64,000 nucleotides of DNA from JANQOH01 sp965201155 (GTDB lineage Bacteria; Pseudomonadota; Alphaproteobacteria; UBA7887), in the NCBI GenBank assembly GCA_965201155.1, contig OZ241752.1:2294001-2358000 (forward strand), written 5' to 3'. Below, in pieces: positions 42,776 to 50,582 of this stretch. The notes below the pieces were generated by a model. The model had not been told where the DNA came from. It ran no database searches and saw only the letters and a program-made list of their open reading frames with translations. A program made the position numbers and the translations under genes. How positions within the stretch are numbered: the first letter of the stretch is position 1; the number at the start of each line of letters is the position of its first letter.

Positions 42776-43535
42776 AGTCGGATTGCCAATTCTCTTTCCA
42801 TGCCACTTCCGCGACGATCAGGCTGGGCAGGAGCGAGTCCGGGGCTTCGGCAAGAAACGGGGCCAGGATGCGGTCTTCGAACCCTTCGACATCGACCTTG
42901 AGTGCATCGATACGGGTGACGTTTTCCGCACTCACGATCTGGCGCAGGGTGCGCATCTCGACTTCGATGGTGCCGGCCGCGTCCAGCCGTGTTCCACCGA
43001 GATTGCGTGCGCCCTCGGCGATGCGGCAGGTTCCGGCACGGTCGCCGACGGCGCAGTGGATGATCCTGAGTGAGGAAATCCTGTTGATGCTGGCGTTGAA
43101 TCGCAGGCGCCGCTGCATGACGGGGTGCGGTTCCACGGCGATGACACGAGTACCGCGCGCTGCCGCGCGCAGCGAATAGAATCCACAATTCGCGCCGATA
43201 TCCAGCAGGACGAATTCCGGTCCTGCCCGTTCCAGGACGGCGGCGATTTCGTCGGGTTCAAAGGCGTGCGGCCGGAACAGGAGGCGCATGTCGGAGACAT
43301 TGCCCGGGTAGTAAAGACGCCAGCGCAGCCCGAATCTTGTCACATCTGAGATGGGTTGGCGGGCGGCGATACGGTCCAGCCAGCGCAGCCTTCCAGCGAG
43401 CCTCCGCCCGACATATCCCTGCATGTAGAGTGTTGCCGAACACCCATGCAGCATTTGCCGCAACGGGCCCGGCGCATGGGTGCCGAACGGGCTGTCGTCG
43501 TCGATAGAGGCCTGCGGCCCGGTCGGTAGGTTCAT
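42663..43535 (-). pseudogene. FkbM-family methyltransferase gene, 3' end disrupted by the IS
   Basis: ATG at 43535 with AGGA upstream. The SAM-dependent FkbM core is present: FVLLDIGANCGFYSLRAAARGTRVIAVEPHP, FNASINRI, and IDALKVDVEGFEDRIL, up to VAWKENWQSD at the insertion point. After that the frame runs 37 codons into IS sequence (starting SGESLL). The last native 29 residues before the stop (WLTLAAHRGY...) now lie at 41448-41555. FkbM enzymes O-methylate sugars, polyketides or glycolipids. Activity of the fused product is uncertain. Confidence 0.88.
42776..42785. repeat. Target-site duplication, right copy (AGTCGGATTG)
   Basis: Identical to 41546-41555, directly abutting the right inverted repeat. 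Confidence 0.95.
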
Positions 43536-43768
43536 CAAGTCATCCTGAAGCGGGGGCGGGGGTGCTGGATTTCCGGCGTGCGGACGGTGGATTGCTCTTC
43601 CCGTCACCCAGCGTATCGCGGCCCGGCGCAGGTTGGCAAACTCGGAGACGTGTTCCCGGTACCGAAAACCGCCGGAATCGGGGAGAAAATGTGCCCCGCC
43701 GACGATGAGTAGTGTAATCCAACGCGGGAAATTCGACACAACCCATCACAAGCGATTTCCGAGGCCTG

Positions 43769-45100
43769 ATGTACAAGCTCATGATGCTCGCGGCGGGCGC
43801 GCTGGTGCTTGCCGGCTGCGGTGGCGGGGGAAGCTCGCATCCGCCGCGCCAACCTGACATGCCACTGGCCGAGCCGCGGGAGCCGTTTGATGCTGTGGAT
43901 ATGCAGTTGCAACGGTCAAGTGATGGTCAGCCGAGAAGCCGCGTGGCCGAGTATCTGAGGGTACACGCGAGCGGCGGCCCGTGGTCGGGCGGTCCCGATT
44001 ACACTTGGTCACATCCTCCGGGACTTGTACGATTCACATCGCCACCGACCGTGCGCGTGGCGGAAGGGACGGGCGAGCGATACCGAGCTGTTGCTGCCTA
44101 TGCCGTGGCGCTCCTAAACCGGGCATTGCCTTACGATCTCCACCTCACCTTCGGGGCCGATGCACCCGTCGGCGCGGCCGGGCAGTGGCAACAGAGCCTT
44201 CCAAACGTCCCGGACGGGCAAGTTTTCGTCGAATTTGTCAGCACGCCGCTTCAAGGCGGTCGACCGGGTTCGTCAGGGCTCGGGCATAATCATACGCTGT
44301 TCGAGTATGACACGATGCAAGGCCGGTCGGAGAAAAAACATTTGCGAGCCTCTGCGGTTGAGTTGTACAGCGGGACATTCGACGATCTACCGGATCATTA
44401 CGCCGTCTCCGTGCTCGTGCATGAGATGATTCATGCATTGGGTCTGCACGGGCATGTCGATGCTCCAGCCTTCAAGGATTCCAACATGTATGACGCATGG
44501 TTTCGCCTGGACGGATCTCTGCCGGCCATTGATGCGGCGGGCGTTCAAGCGCTCTATATGAGGCTTGGCGAGGCGACGGAGCCAGAGGAGATAACGCCCT
44601 CGATTTTGGGTGCGTGGTCGCAGGAGAGTATCAATATCGACGGTGCGCTCGGCGAGGTCAGCTTTGGCGTGCGCCACAACAACGGCGTAAGCATGCCCTG
44701 GACGATGGGCAGCGAGCCGTCGAGTGCGCTCAGGGACAACGGATCACTGGCGGGCACCGTGACATGGGACGGTGGCCTGCTCGGCTTTACGCCGGAACTT
44801 GATGTGGTCGGCGGCAACGTCAGTGTCAGCGTCAATCTTGATATGATGGGCGGGCATGCAGATTTCACGGACCTGCAAAGGTGGGCGGCAGACACGACGC
44901 CGGGTGTGCCTGGAACCGGCACACCGTGGAACAGCGGCAGCCTCGGCTACGCCATTGTGGTCGGCGCAAACTATCTCCGCAGCACGGGCGGCGATGAGGG
45001 CACGGTAAACGGCCATTTCCATGGGACTCGTCATACGAGCGTCACCGGCAGCGTTGAGCGCGCCGATCTGACGGCGGCATTCGGGGCAATTCGCAACTGA
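43769..45100 (+). CDS. Lipoprotein with zinc-protease motif and TbpB/fHbp-like C-terminal barrel
   Basis: 443 residues. Lipoprotein signal ending VLAGC (Cys17) followed by a Gly/Ser-Pro linker. The middle contains VLVHEMIHALGLHGH (near residue 218), an HExxHxxGxxxH zinc motif of metzincin type. The C-terminal ~140 residues are Gly- and Thr-rich beta structure, ending NGHFHGTRHTSVTGSVERADLTAAFGA, like the end of the TbpB/factor-H-binding-protein barrel. That end suggests surface display, possibly through a Slam-type exporter. I know no named protein with this domain combination. Substrate unknown. Confidence 0.7.
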   Translation: MYKLMMLAAGALVLAGCGGGGSSHPPRQPDMPLAEPREPFDAVDMQLQRSSDGQPRSRVAEYLRVHASGGPWSGGPDYTWSHPPGLVRFTSPPTVRVAEGTGERYRAVAAYAVALLNRALPYDLHLTFGADAPVGAAGQWQQSLPNVPDGQVFVEFVSTPLQGGRPGSSGLGHNHTLFEYDTMQGRSEKKHLRASAVELYSGTFDDLPDHYAVSVLVHEMIHALGLHGHVDAPAFKDSNMYDAWFRLDGSLPAIDAAGVQALYMRLGEATEPEEITPSILGAWSQESINIDGALGEVSFGVRHNNGVSMPWTMGSEPSSALRDNGSLAGTVTWDGGLLGFTPELDVVGGNVSVSVNLDMMGGHADFTDLQRWAADTTPGVPGTGTPWNSGSLGYAIVVGANYLRSTGGDEGTVNGHFHGTRHTSVTGSVERADLTAAFGAIRN

Positions 45101-45115
45101 GCTTGCTTCGCCGGC

Positions 45116-45394
45116 TTATGCAGGGTCGAAGTGGATGCGAAGCCGGGTGCCGGTCGCGCGCGCCACCTTTTCGAGCGTCCGGGTCGACGGGTGGGCGCGC
45201 CCGCTTTCCAGCCGGGCTACCACCGATTGCGTTGTCGCCATGCGCTCAGCCAGTTCCGCCTGGGTGAGGCGTGCGCGAATGCGCGTCTCAATGAGCGTGC
45301 GGGCCAGTGCGAACTCCGGTTCGAGGCGTTCATACTCCGCCCGGTACTCCGGGTCCCCGCTCCAAGACTTGTGCAGATCAGACAGTTTGGTCAT
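45116..45394 (-). CDS. XRE-family antitoxin-like transcriptional regulator (orphan)
   Basis: 92 residues. The helix-turn-helix at 42-75 (LTQAELAERMATTQSVVARLESGRAHPS) is followed by TLEKVARATGTRLRIHF, the usual HigA/antitoxin pattern. An N-terminal helical part contains YRAEYERLEPEFALAR, typical of RelE/HigB-partner antitoxins. No toxin gene is found on either side, so it is solitary here. An inverted repeat upstream may be its own operator. Confidence 0.85.
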   Translation of the reverse strand: MTKLSDLHKSWSGDPEYRAEYERLEPEFALARTLIETRIRARLTQAELAERMATTQSVVARLESGRAHPSTRTLEKVARATGTRLRIHFDPA

Positions 45395-45822
45395 TGCCCC
45401 GCAACGGTCCGACGATAGCCCGCGTATTACAATTTTGCGATTCCCGCAACGTCCGGGCTGAACCGGCGGCCTTGGGGTGGGGCTGAGTTGTGGAGGGGAG
45501 GGGCGGGCTTTCGCCGCCGTGGCGGCCGCCGGGTCCGAAGAGCGGCAAGTTCCGACGGGGCGAATAGCCCGGGCCGCCGACCGGCCGCGTTCGCCTCCCT
45601 GACATGCCGAATGGCTTCGACATCGAACGCGGCCCGGTGGTCTGCGGCTAGCAGGCCGGCGCCATTGTCACCGGCACTCCTCCCGATGATTCCAGTTAGT
45701 GCTGCGACGCGGTGCGTCCATGCCTGCCCCGGGCCGAAAATGAGCCGTTGCGAGGCGCGCATGGCGGGCCTAGACTGCCCGCACCCGACGGGGAACATGC
45801 AGGGGGTGGGAATTTCTCTGGC
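45395..45822. other. 428-base stretch without a convincing gene
   Basis: Between the antitoxin start and the HNH gene. Several frames are open only because of high GC, and none shows a family motif, start or ribosome site worth calling. No RelE/HigB toxin remnant was recognised. It contains the operator-like repeat at 45435-45449. Confidence 0.5.
45435..45449. promoter_or_regulatory. Inverted repeat TTGCG-N5-CGCAA upstream of the XRE gene
   Basis: Five-base arms around a five-base spacer, about 40 bases upstream of the regulator's start. This is a suitable position and symmetry for autoregulation. Short enough to be chance. Confidence 0.35.
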
Positions 45823-46386
45823 ATGGCGGTGCCGCTCGACAATGTTCCGGCGCTGGTGCTGAATGCGGACTATCAGCCGCTCAGCTATTACCCGCTGTCG
45901 CTCTGGCCGTGGCAGGAGTCGGTCAAGGCGGTGTTTCTCCGCCGCGTGGATATCGTCGCCGAATATGACCGTGTGGTGCGCTCGCCCTCGCAGTCCCTGC
46001 GCCTGCCGAGCGTGATTGCGCTCAAGGCCTACCGCCCGGTGTCGCGGCATCCCGCCTTCACGCGCTTCAATGTATTTCTGCGTGACCGCTTTCGCTGCCA
46101 ATATTGCTATCGGCGGCAACGGCTGGAGAACCTCACATTCGATCATGTAGTGCCGCGTTCGCGCGGCGGCGGCACGACATGGGAGAATGTGGTGGCGGCG
46201 TGTTCGGCGTGCAATCTGCGCAAGGGCAACCGTATCCCCTCCGAATGCGGCATGACGCCGCGCCAGACACCGCGGCGTCCGACTGCGCACGCCCTGCGCG
46301 AGGCAGGGCGGCAGTTTCCGCCCAATTTTCTGCATGAAAGCTGGAGCGATTATCTGTATTGGGACACGGTGCTGGACAGCGATTGA
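45823..46386 (+). CDS. HNH endonuclease family protein
   Basis: 187 residues from the ATG at 45823 (AVPLDNVPALVLNADYQPL). RDRFRCQYCYRR and LTFDHVVPRSRGG followed by NVVAACSACNLRKGN form a complete HNH site with two CXXC zinc pairs. This type is a chromosomal single gene in many alphaproteobacteria and is not obviously mobile. The in vivo role is unknown. Confidence 0.9.
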   Translation: MAVPLDNVPALVLNADYQPLSYYPLSLWPWQESVKAVFLRRVDIVAEYDRVVRSPSQSLRLPSVIALKAYRPVSRHPAFTRFNVFLRDRFRCQYCYRRQRLENLTFDHVVPRSRGGGTTWENVVAACSACNLRKGNRIPSECGMTPRQTPRRPTAHALREAGRQFPPNFLHESWSDYLYWDTVLDSD

Positions 46387-46408
46387 CAACGCGGCAGTGA
46401 GGCAGTCG

Positions 46409-47581
46409 ATGATTCCGAACCAGATTCCGACGCTCGGTTTCGGCCTTGGCGAACAGGCCGGCATTCTGCGTGACTCGGTGATGAGCTTCACCGCGGAGGA
46501 AATCTCGCCGCGTGCGGCGGCAATTGATGAAGCCAACGACTTTCCGTCCGATCTGTGGCGCAAGATGGGTGATCTGGGGGTGCTCGGAATCACCGCCGAC
46601 GAAGCCCATGGCGGCGCCGGCATGGGATATCTGGAACATGTGGTGGTGGTGGAGGAAATCAGCCGCGGTTCGCCGTCGGTCGGCCTGTCCTACGGCGCGC
46701 ACAGCAATTTGTGCGTGAACCAGATCAATCGCTGCGGCAGCGCGGAACAGAAAGCGCGGTATCTGCCGAAACTGATTTCCGGCGAACATGTGGGGGCGCT
46801 GGCCATGTCGGAGCCGGGGGCCGGCTCGGATGTGGTGGGGATGAAACTGCGCGCCGAAAAGCGCGGCGACCGCTATCTGCTGAACGGCACCAAGATGTGG
46901 ATCACCAACGGCCCCGATGCGGATGTCATCGTCGTTTATGCCAAGACGGACCCGGCGGCCGGGCCGCGCGGCATCACCGCGTTCATCGTCGAGTCGGGGT
47001 TTCCCGGATTTTCCACGGCGCAGAAGCTCGACAAGCTGGGAATGCGCGGCTCGAACACCGGCGAGCTGGTGTTCACGAATTGCGAGGTGCCGGCGGAGAA
47101 TGTGATCGGCGAACCCGGCACCGGAGTCGCAGTGCTGATGAGCGGACTGGACTATGAACGCGCCGTGCTGGCGGGCGGTCCGCTGGGACTCATGCAGTCG
47201 TGCATGGACCTGGTCGTGCCGTATGTGCATGAGCGGGAACAGTTCGGCCGCCCGATCGGTACGTTTCAGCTGATGCAGGGCAAGCTCGCGGACATGTACA
47301 CGACGATGAATGCATGCAAGGCCTATGTCTATGCGGTGGCGCAGGCATGCGACCGCGGCGAGGTAACGCGCAAGGACGCTGCCGGCGCAATCCTCTATTC
47401 CGCGGAAAAGGCGACATGGATGGCGCTGGAGGCGATCCAGTGCCTGGGCGGCAACGGCTATATCAACGAATATCCGGCGGGGCGCCTGCTGCGCGACGCC
47501 AAGCTCTATGAAATCGGTGCCGGAACCTCGGAAATCCGCCGCATGCTGATCGGCCGCGAATTGTTCGACGAGACTCGCTGA
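46409..47581 (+). CDS. ivd: Isovaleryl-CoA dehydrogenase
   Basis: A 390-residue FAD acyl-CoA dehydrogenase in leucine degradation. IVD-type hallmarks: SYGAHSNLCVNQINR, MSEPGAGSDVVGM, LNGTKMWITNGPDAD, and SGLDYERAVLAGGPLG with the catalytic Glu in the IVD position rather than near the C-terminus. The end has CLGGNGYINEYP and IGAGTSEIRRMLIGRELF. ATG at 46409 is preceded by a GTG two codons up. Other leucine-pathway genes are not adjacent. Confidence 0.92.
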   Translation: MIPNQIPTLGFGLGEQAGILRDSVMSFTAEEISPRAAAIDEANDFPSDLWRKMGDLGVLGITADEAHGGAGMGYLEHVVVVEEISRGSPSVGLSYGAHSNLCVNQINRCGSAEQKARYLPKLISGEHVGALAMSEPGAGSDVVGMKLRAEKRGDRYLLNGTKMWITNGPDADVIVVYAKTDPAAGPRGITAFIVESGFPGFSTAQKLDKLGMRGSNTGELVFTNCEVPAENVIGEPGTGVAVLMSGLDYERAVLAGGPLGLMQSCMDLVVPYVHEREQFGRPIGTFQLMQGKLADMYTTMNACKAYVYAVAQACDRGEVTRKDAAGAILYSAEKATWMALEAIQCLGGNGYINEYPAGRLLRDAKLYEIGAGTSEIRRMLIGRELFDETR

Positions 47582-47669
47582 TCGGGTCACCGCGTCGAGA
47601 GGACTGTTGCCCCGCTACCTGCCGCGGGAGGCCTTGTCACGATGGCGGTCGGCGCGTAGATAGGTAGGC

Positions 47670-48251
47670 ATGACCCTGATCGAAAACCCGGACGGGTATC
47701 TCGGCGGACAATTGCTGATTGCCATGCCCCAGATGGCGGACCCGCGCTTCGCGCACAGTGTGGTGTTCCTGTGTGCTCACAATTCCGACGGCGCGATGGG
47801 GCTGGTGGTCAACAAGCTGGTTGATTCGTTCAGCTTCACGGACCTGCTGAAACAGATGGAATTCTCGTTCGAAAACGACACGCTGGATGAGCGGATTCAG
47901 GTTCATTTCGGCGGCCCGGTGGAATGCGGGCGGGGTTTCGTGCTGCACTCGCCGGACTATGTGTCGGAAGCGACGATGCAGGTCGAGGACGGTTTCGCCA
48001 TGACGGCGACCGTGGACGTGCTGCGTTCCATCGTGCGCGGGGCCGGTCCCCACCAAGCCATGTTCGCGCTGGGTTATGCGGGATGGGCGCCGGGGCAGCT
48101 CGACAGCGAAATCCAGAATAATGACTGGCTGAATGTCAGCGCCGATGCGGAACTTGTGTTCGGCCGCGACCATGAGGGGAAATGGCGGCGGGCCGTCGCC
48201 AAGGTCGGTATCGACCCGCTATTACTGTCGGGAACGGCAGGGCACGCCTGA
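47670..48251 (+). CDS. YqgE/AlgH family protein (UPF0301)
   Basis: 193 residues. YLGGQLLIAMPQMADPRFAHSVVFLC opens the protein, followed by DGAMGLVVNKL, VHFGGPVECGRGFVLH, and ALGYAGWAPGQLDSEI. All are signature blocks of the family. Function is unknown despite wide conservation. Confidence 0.92.
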   Translation: MTLIENPDGYLGGQLLIAMPQMADPRFAHSVVFLCAHNSDGAMGLVVNKLVDSFSFTDLLKQMEFSFENDTLDERIQVHFGGPVECGRGFVLHSPDYVSEATMQVEDGFAMTATVDVLRSIVRGAGPHQAMFALGYAGWAPGQLDSEIQNNDWLNVSADAELVFGRDHEGKWRRAVAKVGIDPLLLSGTAGHA

Positions 48252-48267
48252 GACGGGCCGCGTGCGC

Positions 48268-48287
48268 GCCTCGGAACATTCCGAGGC
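48268..48287. terminator. Hairpin between convergent yqgE and rimJ-like genes
   Basis: GCCTCGGAA and TTCCGAGGC form a perfect 9-bp stem around CA. There is no T-tract on either side. A likely bidirectional stop structure by position. Confidence 0.5.
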
Positions 48288-48304
48288 TTGGGCCGCGAGG
48301 GGAG

Positions 48305-48991
48305 TCAACTGCCGGATTTGAGGTCCAGGGCCCGGCCCGCGGCAAGAGCGAAGCGGCGAGGGCGGCGCCGGCGCGCATGGGGCGCTGCCGTTTCCACAGT
48401 CATGGGGCGGGCGTCCGTACTGAGCATGCCGTACAGGACGTGATCCTGCCATTTGCCGTTGATACGCAAATATTGCCGCGCCATGCCTTCCTCGGTGAAC
48501 CCGACTTTCTCCAGGACCCGGCGGCTTGCCGTATTATGCTTCAATACGGCAGCGCTGACGCGGTGCAGGCGCAGGCCCTCAAAGGCAAAGGGCAGCGCGC
48601 CGGCGAGGGCGTCGGTCATCAGGCCGCGCCCGGCGAAGCGCTCGCCGATCCAGTAGCCGACATTTGCCGCCTGTCCGATCCCCCGGTGCACCTGATTGAG
48701 TGACAGGCCGCCCACCAACTGGTCGGCGCCGCGCAGAAAGATGAAGAACGCATATCCGCGATCGGCCTGGCTGTTCATGCCGTAGATGCGCAGGCGGCGC
48801 ATGAAGGCGCGGCGCGACAGCGTATCGGTGCTCCAGGACGGCTCCCACGGTTCCAGATAGGCGCGGCTTTCCTCGCGCAGCGCCGCCCAGGCGCGCCAGT
48901 CGCCGCGCGCCGGGGGCCGCAGATAGACATGACGGCATAACAGCGGCTTGCCCCGCATGAGTTCCGTCAGTGTCTTGAGCAGTCCGCGCAT
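48305..48991 (-). CDS. GNAT N-acetyltransferase, RimJ/RimL type
   Basis: 228 residues from the ATG at 48991 (MRGLLKTLTELMRG). YLRPPARGDWRAWAALREESRAYL and EPWEPSW are RimJ-like. The acetyl-CoA site follows as IGQAANVGYWIGERFAGRGLMTDAL, then HNTASRRVLEKVGFTEEG and the terminal INGKWQDHVLYGML. It probably acetylates an N-terminal amine of a ribosomal or other protein. A basic low-complexity tail (ARRRRPRRF) is not conserved. Confidence 0.88.
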   Translation of the reverse strand: MRGLLKTLTELMRGKPLLCRHVYLRPPARGDWRAWAALREESRAYLEPWEPSWSTDTLSRRAFMRRLRIYGMNSQADRGYAFFIFLRGADQLVGGLSLNQVHRGIGQAANVGYWIGERFAGRGLMTDALAGALPFAFEGLRLHRVSAAVLKHNTASRRVLEKVGFTEEGMARQYLRINGKWQDHVLYGMLSTDARPMTVETAAPHARRRRPRRFALAAGRALDLKSGS

Positions 48992-49005
48992 GGTTCGGTT
49001 CTCGT

Positions 49006-49260
49006 TCAGTTGCGGGCGCGAATCAGAAACATCATCGCGCCGTCCTGTTCGCCGGAGCGCTCCAGGCGGTGGCCGGTCACTTCGCAGAATGCGGTGAAGT
49101 CGGCCGGCGCCGCAGGGTCGGTGGCGAGCACTTTCAGCAGGCCGCCCGGCGCAACGCCGCGCATCGCCTTCCGGGCCTTGAGCACGGGCAGGGGGCACGC
49201 CAGCCCGCGCGCGTCAAGCAGTTGTGCGTCCTCGGCCTGGTCCGGCGGGGTCTCGCTCAT
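49006..49260 (-). CDS. TusA-family sulfurtransferase-like protein
   Basis: 84 residues. LDARGLACPLPVLKARKAMRG holds the active Cys of the CPxP motif, followed by LKVLATDPAAPADFTAFCEVTGH, the standard SirA/TusA fold. It carries sulfur as persulfide for tRNA thiolation or other sulfur transfer. It lies between rimJ-like and M16 genes on the same strand. Confidence 0.9.
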   Translation of the reverse strand: MSETPPDQAEDAQLLDARGLACPLPVLKARKAMRGVAPGGLLKVLATDPAAPADFTAFCEVTGHRLERSGEQDGAMMFLIRARN

Positions 49261-49280
49261 CGCTCCATCCGGCTCCGGGT

Positions 49281-50558
49281 TCAATTCAACGCCGCGGCGA
49301 CTGCGTGATAGTCGGGCAGCGGGGCGGCCGGCCCCAGGGCGGCCAGGGTGGGGCGGGCGGGCGCCAGGAGTTTTACCATGCACTCGCGCACGGCGCGGGA
49401 ATCGACAGCGTCGATCCTGGCCACCATCTCGGCGATATCCTTCGGTCCACCGTGAATCAGCATCTGGCGGGCGATCTGCTCGCAGCGCGAAAACGCACTT
49501 TCGAGCGACATGAGCAAGCCGGCCTTGAGCTGCGCGCGGGCGCGGGCGACTTCATCATCCTCCACGCTATCGCACAGGGATTTGAATTCATCGCAGATCA
49601 CCGACACAAGCTGCGCGCCGTCCTCGGCATTGGCGCCGGCATAGACCCCGAACAGACCGCCATCCACATAGCTGGTGGTGAAGCTGAAAATCGCATAGGC
49701 GAGGCCGCGCCTTTCGCGCACTTCCTGAAACAGGCGCGATGACATGCCGCCGCCGAGAAGGGTGGAAAGAACCTGTAATGCGGGGAAGGAGTCGTCTTCG
49801 TAGGCGAGTCCTTCGACACCGAACAGCAGATGCAGTTGTTCAAGCGCCCGCTCGCCGCGACTCTCGCCGCCCTGGTAGCGTGCCTGCTCGGCGGGCGGTG
49901 CGGCTGCAGCAGGCAGGCCGGCGAACGCCTCGCCGGCAAGCGCCACGAATTGCTGGTGGTCGATATTGCCGGCGCCCGTCAGCACCATTTGCGGGCCGGT
50001 ATAGCGGCTGTCGAGCCAGCTTTTCAGCGTTGGGGCGTCGAAGGCAGCGACGCGCTCGGCGGAGCCAAGCACCGGGCGGCCTATCGACTGGTCAGGATAG
50101 GCGGCTTGCTGGAACCGGTCGAACACCACATCGTCAGGTGTGTCATTGGCTTGGCCGATCTCCTGAATGATGACGTCCTTCTCGCGCGCCAATTCAGCGT
50201 CGGCAAAGGTTGAATTGAGCAGGATGTCGCCCAGCAGGTCGACCGCCAGCGGCAGGTCTTGCTTGAGCATCTTTGCGTAATAGGCGGTGTGTTCGCGCGA
50301 GGTATAGGCGTTGATATGGCCGCCCACGGCTTCGATTTCCGCGGCAATGGCGAAGGCGTCGCGGCGCCGCGTGCCCTTGAACGCCATATGTTCGAGCATG
50401 TGGGAGATGCCGTTGGTTTCCATCGATTCGTTGCGCGCGCCGGTGTCCACCCAGACGCCGAGCGAGACGGTTTCCAAACCCGGCATGACCTGGCTGGCGA
50501 CACGCAGGCCATTGTCCAGCGTGGTGATGTTGACCTCAGGCGCGGTTGCAATGTTCAT
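49281..50558 (-). CDS. M16 family zinc metalloprotease (processing-peptidase-like)
   Basis: A 425-residue pitrilysin-family protein. The inverted zinc motif HXXEH is HMLEH at residues 53-57, with downstream REKDVIIQEIG supplying the third ligand. Also NAYTSREHTAYYAK, LGGGMSSRLFQEVRE and LAYAIFSF, as in bacterial homologues of mitochondrial processing peptidase beta. Gene order thrC followed by this protease is common in alphaproteobacteria. Confidence 0.92.
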   Translation of the reverse strand: MNIATAPEVNITTLDNGLRVASQVMPGLETVSLGVWVDTGARNESMETNGISHMLEHMAFKGTRRRDAFAIAAEIEAVGGHINAYTSREHTAYYAKMLKQDLPLAVDLLGDILLNSTFADAELAREKDVIIQEIGQANDTPDDVVFDRFQQAAYPDQSIGRPVLGSAERVAAFDAPTLKSWLDSRYTGPQMVLTGAGNIDHQQFVALAGEAFAGLPAAAAPPAEQARYQGGESRGERALEQLHLLFGVEGLAYEDDSFPALQVLSTLLGGGMSSRLFQEVRERRGLAYAIFSFTTSYVDGGLFGVYAGANAEDGAQLVSVICDEFKSLCDSVEDDEVARARAQLKAGLLMSLESAFSRCEQIARQMLIHGGPKDIAEMVARIDAVDSRAVRECMVKLLAPARPTLAALGPAAPLPDYHAVAAALN

Positions 50559-50582
50559 TGCGTTCCCCGATTTGCCGCCGTC

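Noticed and set aside
45427..45822. Minus-strand open frame upstream of the XRE gene as a possible toxin
   Set aside because: It runs antisense into the HNH gene, has no RelE/HigB features, and is Arg/Pro-rich shadow sequence.
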